A stretch of 64,000 nucleotides of DNA from Amaurobius ferox (taxonomy: Eukaryota; Arthropoda; Arachnida; Araneae; Amaurobiidae), in NCBI GenBank assembly GCA_951213105.1, contig OX578140.1, positions 122,075,985-122,139,984 on the forward strand, in the 5' to 3' direction. A model generated the notes under the pieces. The model had not been told where the DNA came from and did no database searches. It was given only the letters and a program-made list of their open reading frames with translations. A program made the translations under genes and the position numbers. Every line of letters begins with the position of its first letter. Position 1 is the first letter of the stretch. Of the stretch, positions 44,301 to 54,105 are shown piece after piece.

Positions 44301-44596
44301 CTACAGCGTTGTATGAAAACCACGTTGGGCACCACGTTATGAGAGAGATGTCGCAATTTTTGCTCCGCATTATAAGAGGACTGTCACAATTTTTGCTCCG
44401 CATTATGAGAGGATTATCACAATTGTTGCTCCGCGTTATATGGAAACCGCATTATGAGAGTACCACGTTATAGGAGGGTTGACTGTACTTCAAAACCAGT
44501 AATAACGCAGAGCATTATTTTATGAAACAGCGTGCACAGCCCACCATTCCCAAAATTCTAGAGCTAAGGATTAGAGTAAAATGATCCTTATCCTGT

Positions 44597-44657
44597 TGAG
44601 GCCCAGACCATCCGACCTACCAGAAAGGTGTAAGGTAACTGTTTGGACGGCCGGGAC
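44597..44657 (-). mobile_element. Tail-only SINE insertion, about 61 bp
   Basis: TGAGGCCCAGACCATCCGAC to TTTGGACGGCCGGGAC is the inverse of the SINE 3' tail. CCTTATCCTGT (44586-44596) and CCCTACCCTGT (44658-44668) may be a diverged target duplication with two mismatches. The tail stem pairs with one G-U wobble (CCGTCC with GGATGG). Confidence 0.65.
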
Positions 44658-44999
44658 CCCTACCCTGTAACAAAGCAATGCATAAAAGCAAGAAAAATTG
44701 AAGTAAATGTATCTGGTATATTCCAGTTTCAAGGTAAATACTTCTACCAGAAAAATTCTGAAAACTTTGATTTAAGAAGTTTTGTGCTGATGGAACATCA
44801 CTTGAAAGCAACACTGACCGCAAAAATGTAATTGTCCAACGGTGATGAAATATAACTATAGCACTTTCTTGCTTTAATTACATCCGTTAGTCAAATAAAT
44901 TAACTGCCTAGGATACAAAAGGCAGGCATACCAAACATAGAAATTGAAGCTGTTTCTTCTCTAAATGATTACACACGTGACACAGAATGAAAACTAGAA

Positions 45000-46302
45000 A
45001 CAAGAATGATCAATCATGCTTAAAGCATTGATTATGAAACACTTTCCAACATCAATGCAATTTTATTTAAAAAATTCTAAAATGCAATACATTCCTCGAT
45101 AATATTTTAAAACTTATCACAATACTACATTAATTTATTATATTTGAAAACTTAAACCTTCATTGAAAAAAAATGAACTTCATTCAAATGACGGCATTGA
45201 AATATAAATTGCCTGGTTTAAATATCTCTAAAATGCGATATATTCCACGGTAATATTTTTAAAACTATCATAATACTACGATAATTTATTATATTTGAAA
45301 ACTTCATCGAAAACAACTGAAATTAATTCAAATGACGTCATAGAAAAAATAACACGCCTGGATCTCTCTATAAAAACAGCATTTCATTCATAACTTTCTC
45401 CCATTCATGTCATTCATCACAATACTATAATAATTTATTTTATTTAAAAATTAAGACCATGGAGCTACAAGTAATTAAACTCTATGCTTAAAACTTCATA
45501 AAAAAAATCGTCCTTCTCTTCATAAAATCAATTAATATTTCATTCATATCAGCCATGCAGACTCCATGGGCTAAATTATTTTGTGTTAAAGAATTACAGC
45601 AATTCTAATACAACTCATTCTACATATTTTGCTGTTTACATTTTACATAAGTAAAAAATAGGCTTCATTGTAGAAATAATCAAATTTGGATAATCATTTA
45701 AACTCAAATATATTGTATTTGCGTTGTTTCAGTATGTAGATGCACAGAATTTAAGCAAAAATAAAGTAGTTTTAGGACAGATACAACGCTCAATATGAAT
45801 TAAAAAGAACTTAAAAAAATCAAAATTTTGAAACAAGATGGATGCCATATATCATTTTGAAGTGGGTTATGTGATCTTTTCATATCATGGTCACGTGATC
45901 GTTTCATATAAGAGGTGTAATTATTATTTTAATTTTTATTAAAAAAACTACTGAATATATTTCGCTGAATTTTTTTTATATATTTTATGGAACAATTTGA
46001 ATATTACCTAACATTTTCGAAGCAATTTGTGAATTTTAAATCCGTTTAAAAATGTTTGAAAAATTAGGTCCCATAGGGCTTAATGCATTTCATTTTTTCA
46101 ACCCGGGTTCAATCCAAAACTGATTGGTTGATATTGTTCATTTATATTCCCATAGGTCCTACAGACCGTCTGAACAACATACTAATATTTCATTTTGATT
46201 AAGTCCTTTTTACGGCAGTTATCGAGCTTACGGACAGACAGACAGACAGACAGACAGAATGAACAAAGTCATAAACACTTTTCAACTTTGTTGAAAAGTG
46301 TT
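45000..46302 (+). mobile_element. Family D element, full copy 4
   Basis: The left end AACAAGAATGATCAATCATG is followed by AACACTTTCCAAC. The interior includes ACGTCATAGAAAAAATAACA and TTTTAGGACAGATACAACGC. Near the right end are CCCGGGTTCAATCCAAAACT, then CAGACAGACAGACAGACAGA, and finally AACACTTTTCAAC-TTT-GTTGAAAAGTGTT, a perfect 13-bp-stem hairpin. The subterminal AACACTTTCCAAC is the inverse of the hairpin's right arm apart from one base. No protein frame. Confidence 0.8.
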
Positions 46303-47097
46303 AAAAATGAAGGCTAAAACCCATGGAAAAAGGATGAAATAAATTATATACTATGCGAACCATCCAACTGAAAGATTTTCGAGGCAACTTAAACTATATA
46401 TTTGAGCTAGAGTGGGTTGTTATTAATAATATGTACTTGAAATAATAACATGTTTATAAAATATAAATCAACAATCGGTATCAATACACTAAGAGAACAA
46501 AGTATTTATGTATAATACGATGTAGTTGGCTCCGGAGCATAAGTACGGTGTGGTACCCCACTTTATATTATAGTGTTTCATAATAGTTTGGTACAATTTG
46601 TGGATTAACTGCTCATTAACCATTATTCTTAAACACTTTATCAATTTCGGGAGCTTGAACAGTTTTTTTCGTAAAGAAATGAAAATCTGAAAATATTTTA
46701 ATTACTTCAAAAATCATTAAACTACGATCGAGTCCAAAACAACTCTCATTTTGCAACAAACTATTAAACACAGTGATCAAAACACACTGTAATTATTTCA
46801 AACAGCGTGCAACTACAGTGAAGCTACTTTAAATTCAGAACAACACTAAATCCATGCTAAAGTGAAAACAAATACCGGGGAAAGAACCTTCAACCTTTAT
46901 CTGAAATGTATGTCTTTTTAGGATGTAGGTCGGCCTCGCATTGCAATCCAATAGTTTTTCGCTCATCCGAAAACTTTACAAATGTTAATGATCGTACTTA
47001 TTTCCTAGAGAACGCTCATTGATTTCCAGTACTGCGCCCTTTCCTAAGTTGGTTGGAAAGAAAGGATTTATTTTTTAAATTATTACACAAACCCTAT
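46303..47097. other. Unassigned spacer
   Basis: AT-rich sequence between two elements. No gene, RNA or repeat copy is visible to me. Confidence 0.45.
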
Positions 47098-48056
47098 TAC
47101 TTTCCTTATATACATAATGTATAAGGAAAGTATTGTGACGGGGTTGAAAATTCGAATTCGAGTTTTCGACGGGAGAGCACGTTTCAAGCATCCCTGATCA
47201 CGAATCAAACATTTTTGAAGTGATGTCTGTGTGTGTGTGTGTGTGTGTGTGTGAAAGTATGTGTGTGTGTGTGTGTGTGTGTGTGTTAGTGGGTCTGTGG
47301 AGACGATAACTGACGAACGAATGGACCGATTCGAACGAAATTTTGTACAAAAATCACAATCCGAAAACACTGGAAGGCTATTGTTTTTAAACGTAATCGA
47401 ATGTCCAGAACCCCCCTAAATTTTCAAGTGAAATTTTGAAAAATTCGTCAAAAAATCAAAACCGCTAATAAAGTTGCGCAAATAGACATTTCTTATGTAA
47501 TTTTTCATTAGAAAACGATTAACATGAATTTTAGAACGCTAACATGAACCGTTCTCGATATATTGCATATTTTTCAAAAAAATTATCAAAAAGTCATACA
47601 AAATAAAAAAAAATGTATTTCCCATTGAGAAACATGTTCACTTTTCATATGTAATATCATGCGATAAATTTGGTGACATCATTCTCGTGGATCTAGCTCG
47701 TTCCATTTATGAGAAAAGATACTTCGAGTAATACTTTTGTATTTGAACGCCAATAGTCATTTATGTGCTATAAGAATAACTTATTTCTCCGTCAGTAAAG
47801 CTTGGCGAGATTTTGGCGACGAATTTGGCGGAATGTCGCCAACTTGGCGACTTTTTGAAATGTTGTCAAATTAACGAAAATCTCGTCAAATGAATTAAAA
47901 TGACGCTAAATCAATGAAAATGACGACTAATTGTCGAAAATTCAATATCTTGGAAATAATATAAGTATCTATTATAAGAAAAATCTATTTTTTTTACTGT
48001 AAAAGTAGTAAATTCATTGCATTATATAAGGAAAGTCATGTGTAGCCCACATCAGA
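47098..48056 (-). mobile_element. Family C element, copy 4, uninterrupted
   Basis: The left hairpin TACTTTCCTTATATACATAA / TGTATAAGGAAAGTA is perfect over 13 bp per arm. Then come GTGACGGGGTTGAAAATTCG, a GT microsatellite (47226-47285) and GTGGGTCTGTGGAGACGATA. The interior holds repeated 'gccaa'-type blocks (GGCGGAATGTCGCCAACTTG). The right end is TATATAAGGAAAGTCATGTG with CCCACATCAGA. Length is 959 bp. Confidence 0.8.
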
Positions 48057-48119
48057 TTTTTTTAAATATATAGCAGTGAATTCTTACTTTCCTATTAACC
48101 ATGTATAAGAGTATAATAA

Positions 48120-48545
48120 ACAAGAAAGGTCAATCATGCATAAGCATTGATTATGAAACACTTTCCAACTGAAATGTAATTTCATTTAAAAATTTCTAAA
48201 ATGTGATTCATTCAGTGGTAATATCTTTTACATTATCACAGTACTACAGTAATTTATTATACTTAAATATTTAAAACTGTATCGAAATATAAATCATCTG
48301 ATTCTTTATGCAAAATCAATGAATATTTCATTCATATAACTTGTATTCCAGACTCCAGAGCTAAATAATTTTGTGTGAAAAAAATTCAGCAATTCTTATG
48401 TAATTCATCTTACAATCGCTTGAGATATTTGCATTCTGCATATGTTAAAATTAGGCTTCCTTGAAGAAACAATAAAAGTTTAGGGATCATTTAAAATCAC
48501 AACTATTGTAATTGCATAGGCACGGAATTTAGATACACAGATAAT
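48120..48545 (+). mobile_element. Family D fragment (5' part)
   Basis: CAAGAAAGGTCAATCATGCA, AACACTTTCCAACTGAAATG and ACTCCAGAGCTAAATAATTT follow the family D left half. It ends where a short 'acacagataat' tandem begins. Confidence 0.7.
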
Positions 48546-48576
48546 ACACAGATAATATATATGTGTATGTGTATGT

Positions 48577-49373
48577 ACTCAAAGTATTGGAATCGTGCCG
48601 AAGATCGGAACTCGAATTTTCAAATTATCTACACGTTTTGGGACTTCTAGAACACGAAAAAACTACTTTTAGGAAGACGTCTGTGTGTGTAAGGGTGTAT
48701 CTGTGTGTCTGTGTGGATATTACATCCACTCTAATTGAAAAACTAATGGACCGAATTTCATACAATTTGGTAGGTATGTTTTTTGTGGGAAATCCTGATG
48801 TTCATTAGATTATAGTACGATTCGTAATAAAAGAATCTGCCTTCTTTGCGAAATTGCCTTTATCCACTCTAGCTAAAAACTAATGAACCAAATTTAACAA
48901 AATTTGGAGTATAATATTTCAATAACCTACAAGTGATTTATATACCAAATTTAACAAAATTTTGTATATAAATCATTTGTAGGTTATTCTACTACGATTC
49001 GGGAAAAAGGAACGGGCTATTTTTGCGAAATGGCCAGCAAAAATCGTTATATATAAAAATAAAAGACTACGTGTGCTCAATTATATCAATTAAATTCCTA
49101 TTTTATATGTGATTTTTGACAACAAAAAGAATAAGACTAACCCCATTACTCTAGGACTAGCCGTTCTTGAGATATTCTAGTTTTTTCGCGTTTTCGCTAC
49201 GCCACCTTTGACAATAAGTCCAGCTATCAAATGAGAACCAAATTTAAGTTTAACGTGTAAATTCAATGTCATTTAAAATACTTATGTTGTGCAGATAAAC
49301 TCAAATTATCATTGAATAAATAAAGAGAACGAATATGAGTCTGCAGGGAAAGACATGTGCTGTCCACATCAGA
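48577..49373 (-). mobile_element. Family C' element, copy 2
   Basis: The left end begins at CAAAGTATTGGAATCGTGCC, the hairpin's outer arm being lost. Then come 'aacacgaaaaaactacttttagg', a GTGTGT-rich stretch, two CACTCTAGCT/AATTGAAAAACTAATG blocks and the right end GTCTGCAGGGAAAGACATGT / GTCCACATCAGA. The inverse agrees with 39902-40720. Bases 48910-48985 contain a local inverted repeat (AAATTTAACAAAATTTTGTA). Confidence 0.7.
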
Positions 49374-49739
49374 ATTTTTAACAATATTACACCAATGATT
49401 TATAGAAGTGAACGGGGATTATTTTCAGGCCATTTCGAAAAAAATGTATGATCTATATTTAAAGATCCATCAAATTTTTGTCGAATAAAATGTTCAACAA
49501 ATTTAAGCTGTGTACCAAATTTTAACTCTCTAGGACGTAGGAAAGTGCATTTAAAATGCCATCAATTAAATTTATCATGAAGAGTTATATAAAATTTAAA
49601 CAAAATGAAAAATTGTTATCTACCAAATTTATTTTAAAATATGAAGCCACTTCCATATGCAAACGTTTAAACAAATGGCGAGATATTTATTATATAATAT
49701 CTCTCTCTTTTCTTTCTGGAAGATATCCCAAAGTCAGAA

Positions 49740-50155
49740 TTTAATTGAATTTGTTTTTTTCCCTATATTAAATAATTTTTTTAATTAAAAAACTACTTAA
49801 CATATTTTACTGAATTTTTTTTTATATATTCTATGGGATAATGTGAATATTTCCTAAAAATTTCGAAGCAATTCGTGAATTTTAAATTTACTTAAAAAAT
49901 GTTTAAAAAATTAGGTCCCATAGGGTTCAATGTATTTCATTTTTTCAACCCGGGTTCAATAAAAAACTAATTGGGTGATATTATTTATTTATATTCCCAT
50001 AGGTCCTACAGACCGTCTGAACAACATACTAAAATTTCATTTTGATAAACTCATTTTTACGGCAGTTATCGTGCTAACGGACAGACAGACAGACAGACAG
50101 ACAGACAGAATGAACAAAGTCATAAACACTTTTCAACTTTGTTGTAAAGTGTTAA
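49740..50155 (+). mobile_element. Family D fragment (3' part)
   Basis: 'cccgggttcaataaaaaact', CCCATAGGTCCTACAGACCG, a six-unit CAGA run (50080-50108) and AACACTTTTCAACTTTGTTG with TAAAGTGTT match the family D right end. Upstream similarity fades in the AT-rich region near 49745. Confidence 0.75.
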
Positions 50156-50345
50156 AAATCCTAAACACCCCAAATAGTTTTGTAACAAAAGGTTCATTAG
50201 GTACACGTTAAGTCTATCTAAAGCAGGCATGTAAAAATCATGGCCCCCTGGCCATGAGCGGCCCCCGGGGCATTTTGATGTGGCCCGCGACCTCAATTAG
50301 TAATATTCAAATTTCATGAATAGTTTTTCTATTAACTGAACACAT

Positions 50346-50637
50346 AGGTACGGAGTGAAACAGCCCAGTGATGTTAACGCGCGGGTATTGCAATCGGACG
50401 ACCTGAGTTCGATCATCAGCTCTTCCCAAACTGACGCCGTGTTCACGCAGAGTATGAGCACGTAAAATATGTGGGTCCGTAAGTCCTTCTGGGACATTGA
50501 TGGTTGGGAGTGGAGGGTACAGTTCCTATGGATGCCTGCCCCTTTGGGTTCCGGTCTAAATTGGGAAACACTTCCCGGGCGTCCAAACAGATACCCTACA
50601 CCTTCTGGTAAGTCGAACGGTCTGGGTCGAAGAAGAA
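50346..50637 (+). mobile_element. tRNA-headed SINE, full length but diverged
   Basis: The head has AACAGCCCAGTGATGTTAAC (box A) and GAGTTCGATCATCAGC (box B). The body (GTTCACGCAGAGTATGAGCA, GGGTTCCGGTCTAAATTGGG) and tail (GCGTCCAAACAGATACCCTA ... GTCGAACGGTCTGGG) follow. The 3' end is GAAGAAGAATAA instead of (AAC)n. AACACATAG on the left and AACACATATG on the right may be an imperfect target duplication. It sits inside the hAT-like element. Confidence 0.8.
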
Positions 50638-50714
50638 TAACACATATGCACAGATTACAGATACCTATATTAAGCACGCATTTATCTCTGTCAGAAGTAC
50701 GTATTCTTTTCTAA

Positions 50715-50985
50715 TCGAATAAACCTATATAATATAAACCTAATAATATAAACTTTTATAATATAAACCTAATAATATAAACCTATATAATATACAATAA
50801 TACAAACCTATATATTATAAACCAAATAATATAAACCTATATAATATACAATAATATAAACCTAAATAATATACAATAATATAAACCTATATAATATACA
50901 ATAATATAAACCTATATAATATACAATAATATAAACCTATATAATATAAACCTAATATTATAATGCAGTATGCCGCTAATATTAT
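50715..50985. repeat. AT-rich minisatellite, AATATAAACCTATATAATAT
   Basis: About ten units of 13-26 bp (AATATAAACCTATATAATAT plus ACAAT). Low complexity, no coding content. Confidence 0.9.
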
Positions 50986-51111
50986 AATAAGAATCCCACC
51001 GTCCGATTGTTTTTTCTATGTTGTTTATGCTATTTTTTAACGTTTACGGCTTAATGCCATTTTAATATTGATGTAGACTTTAAATAAAAGATGTTTTTAC
51101 ATAAAGTTAGT

Positions 51112-51186
51112 TGTTGTTGTTGTTGAGACCCAGACCGGCCGACCTACAAGAAAAGTGTAAGGTAACAGTTTGGACGGCCGGGAAGA
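51112..51186 (-). mobile_element. Tail-only SINE insertion, 75 bp, 13-bp TSD
   Basis: The (TTG)n run (inverse of (CAA)n) is followed by AGACCCAGACCGGCCGACCT and ends TTTGGACGGCCGGGAAGA. ACATAAAGTTAGT flanks it at 51099-51111 and 51187-51199, with a third copy just beyond at 51202. The insert holds only the shared 3' tail and part of the preceding 'cttcc', an extreme 5' truncation. Confidence 0.85.
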
Positions 51187-51299
51187 ACATAAAGTTAGTG
51201 TACATAAAGTTAGTGTTCCATTGAATTGTGGTACGCTGATGTACTCTGAAAGAAAAATTGACACTTTTCAAGAGTGAGTTTGACACCCCTGATCCAAAG

Positions 51300-52440
51300 T
51301 AAAGTGAACATTCCCGATTGAATAAAAGTGTTTGCAGTGCGAACTAGCGAAGTATTTAAAGCGTTTAGATATTAAACTCGGCAACAAAACAAGATAAAAG
51401 AAAGAAGCCGATTACAGAGTTGTAGAGAATCTGTTCTAAACCAATAGTACGGGTACTACTGGTAGTACCCGAGAAGCTGATTGGTAGTAATACGGAGCAG
51501 TTTTTAAAAACTATAAACAGGTTGTTACAATGATGACATACATTACTGATTATATAAGTAATGATGATATACATTACTGATTATATAAGTAACAAGGGTT
51601 TCAAGTTTCATCGAAATTTGTTCAACGGTCTGACTGAAGACCCGTCAAAGGTGAAGAAGAACATGAACGGATAAAAAAAACAATGCCCATTTGAAGTTTT
51701 TTCTCTGCAATTACAGAAAGGATTTTATTGAAATTTCGTGTACTATATGACCTAGGCTGTCCGTCCTAGCAACTAGATGATGATTTACCTTGGGAAGATA
51801 CAGAGAACTTAAAGTGCCTAGTTGTTCCGTCCAGTAACCCGTCAGTTCGCAATTCCGACGGGTTTTAACTTTGCAGAACGAAATATAATACTTAGCTGTA
51901 AAATATTTAATATTTGGCAGCAAATTTCTGCCGCGTTCCTAGATGTCAATTTAAAGTATTTTAGCTTTCCTGCATTATATCAATCTTATTATTCATAGTA
52001 TCAGATAATGTAATATCTGATATGAATAATAAGATTGTGCGTGGTTGTGCTCACAATCTTATTATTTATATCTTATTATCCTATTAAAGCTCCTGTTCGC
52101 CACCTATTTTTACTTTGCCGCTGATGAAACGCATAATTCCCGAAAGCGCTCTGGCTATGTAATTTTTAAGTAAGTCATGGATGGAGATTTTTTTAAAATA
52201 CATTTAATAATAGCCAACTTTGGTTACCTTTATTTTTTAAAGTTTTGCTTATTTGACGTGTTGTCCATAGAATTTTATTAATGTAATGTATCCTAAATAT
52301 TTATAACTAGCTTTTTGCAGACACGCTTTAAGTGGACTAAAATGCTAGATGTCGCTAAATATGAGACTTACACACTTAAGTTCTAATCAAAAATCGTCTC
52401 AAATTTAAAATTAATTAACTGGCATATAACTCAACTCAAC
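51300..52440. other. Unassigned spacer with a 57-bp hairpin
   Basis: No gene is supported. At 51981-52037, CAATCTTATTATTCATA and TATCAGAT pair with their inverse around 'aatgtaat', a stem of about 24 bp with one bulge; CACAATCTTATTATTTATA then repeats one arm. Around 51530-51590 a 28-bp unit (ATACATTACTGATTATATAA) is tandemly doubled. Confidence 0.5.
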
Positions 52441-52460
52441 TTTCTTACACCAGAATTCCT

Positions 52461-52667
52461 CCGTGTTCATGCGGAGTACGATCACGTTAAACATGTGGGT
52501 CCGAAAGAGGTTGGTGGTAGGGGAAGGAGGGTACGGTCCCTGTGGATGCCTCCCCCACTGGGTTCCGGTCTAAATTGGGTGGCACTTCCCGACCGTCCAA
52601 ACAGTTACCTTGCACCTTTCTGGTAGGTCGGACGGTCTGGGTTTCAACAACATCAACAACATCAACA
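52461..52667 (+). mobile_element. 5'-truncated SINE, 14-bp TSD
   Basis: The body begins at CCGTGTTCATGCGGAGTACG and runs through the complete 3' tail to (AACATC)n/(AAC)n. ACACCAGAATTCCT flanks it at 52447-52460 and 52668-52681. The head is missing, so it cannot be assigned to the 5S or tRNA type. A short deletion removes 'taagtccttccga' in the body. Confidence 0.9.
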
Positions 52668-52689
52668 ACACCAGAATTCCTTTTTAAAT

Positions 52690-53723
52690 GGTTTATTTTT
52701 TTATTTTTGTTTTTTCCCCAAAACGATTACAATTATAGCGTGTTACCCTGATAAATCTCTAGATATGGCAACATTACTTTGAGAGTCAATATATGACAAC
52801 CCTACATTCATGTAATAAAAATTTCCCTCAGTACAGATGTGTTTCCCTTCTGGGGACTCAGAGAGCTTCCAGTAAAGACATTTTGGATGTTTGTAAATAT
52901 GTGGTTTCTAATCGCGAGTACATTTACATAATAATTTCATTGTATATCGCTGCTCATTCATATGTAGGTGACTTTGTGCATCCCATCAAATTCAAGTTTT
53001 ATTTAAAGCTTCTGTAAGCATAAACTTTAACAAAATACATCTATTCACATACTGGGTATCTAACAGTCACTGAACAATAGACAGGTACAATGATAACGCA
53101 ATAAATAATCTATTTATTCACCCACAAGCATGTCGTATTCCCGAAACACAGTTACACGTATCACTCTCTGAACAATGCTTATCCTTATTCAGCCGCTGAG
53201 CGAGATTTCAAAATCCTACCTAAGTCAACAAATCCTTGATTAAAAATAAAAATCAAAGAATTTAGTTCTTGAATTTTCTTAAACTCATTAAATGTTTCTA
53301 AATTGGTAATATTCCATCAAATTAGACGCCAAGGTTTCCAAATTTATAGTCAAAAGGAAGCAACCGGAATTTTTCCGTAATGACAATAATAATAACTGTA
53401 AAAGTTATTTATCGTAAAGGATACTTTTAACACAGTGATAAAGATATACAGTAAATGAAACAAAACGAATTTTGGTCAAAGTGACAAAATAAAAAAGAAA
53501 AAAAGACGGGATACATGTTAGCAAAATTATCTTCGTACTACAATTTTTTTTATCCAAATACAATAATCAGTTAAACATAATTTGAAATATAACTGTAGCT
53601 GTTATCACACAGAGCATTTGCGTTCTAGCGCTTTTTCTGCTCAGAATTTGTCAGTATGTTACCATAAAATATCTGGAGTGCGATTTGCCTCTCTACTCCC
53701 CAATCATTATCAGAATGAAAGTT
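52690..53723. other. Unassigned stretch
   Basis: A 74-codon plus-strand frame at 52793-53017 (YRCVSLLGTQRASSKDILDV...) is unrecognised and unsupported by codon bias or splice context that I can judge. The rest is AT-rich, without recognisable repeats. Confidence 0.4.
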
Positions 53724-53737
53724 GCACAACGTTATGT

Positions 53738-53795
53738 AGAAAGCCCAAACCACACGACCAACCCGAAGGTTTATGGTAGCTGTTTGTGTGGCCGG
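53738..53795 (-). mobile_element. Tail-only SINE insertion (subfamily B), 58 bp, perfect 14-bp TSD
   Basis: The minus strand reads CCGGCCACACAAACAGCTAC to GGTCGTGTGGTTTGGG and CTTTCT. GCACAACGTTATGT occurs at 53724-53737 and again at 53796-53809, in non-repetitive surroundings. This is the cleanest proof that the tail alone is a retroposed unit. CCACAC pairs with GTGTGG. Confidence 0.92.
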
Positions 53796-54105
53796 GCACA
53801 ACGTTATGTGAAATATTCCGTCCGATCCGCTTGCCTATGGCTCTTGCTGTTCTATTAGCCCCAGATGCAAATAGACCGTGCATCTCTTCCAATCCATATT
53901 ATTAATTATTAAGTAAAAAACACGTTGGGCAAAGTATAAGTAAAAGTTGAGCAATGCATAAATGTAATAACAATGCAGCCTGTAGCGGCTTCGAGGTTGC
54001 GCTATATCCCCTTTGTTAGTACTAGTTACTAGACAACCTACATAAGTCAAACCAGTCAGTAAGACAAAATAAGTCAAAAAGTTATAGTGACCATTCCACA
54101 AGTTA

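Larger units (their letters stand above)
42014..44485. mobile_element. pogo/Tigger-like element with nested family D copy, TSD TA
   Basis: The left end is CAGTCAGCCCTCTCATAACG. The right end, inverted, is CAGTCAACCCTCCTATAACG. TA flanks at 42012-42013 and 44486-44487. Both ends have subterminal tandem blocks of the type ACCGCGTTATATGGAAAC. 'CAGTyrACCCT..TAACGCGG' ends and a TA target are typical of pogo/Tigger transposons. Interior sequence at 43800-44085 has a broken minus-strand acidic frame that could be transposase C-terminus. The rest is the inserted family D element and an AT microsatellite. It is non-autonomous as it stands. Confidence 0.8.
50224..51291. mobile_element. hAT-like element hosting a SINE and a SINE tail, 8-bp TSD
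   Basis: Ends CAGGCATGTAAAAATCATGG and, inverted from the right, CAGGGGTGTCAAACTCACTC form a short imperfect TIR. ATCTAAAG (50216-50223) and ATCCAAAG (51292-51299) are an 8-bp duplication with one difference. CAGGGGTG...CAAACT ends with GGCCCGCG just inside, plus an 8-bp target, are hallmarks of hAT elements. The interior holds a tRNA-headed SINE, an AT-rich minisatellite and a tail-only SINE. No transposase frame remains. Confidence 0.75.

Noticed and set aside
52793..53017. 74-codon plus frame as a host gene
   Set aside because: No domain, no splice context and no repeat partner in the window; chance cannot be excluded in AT-rich DNA.
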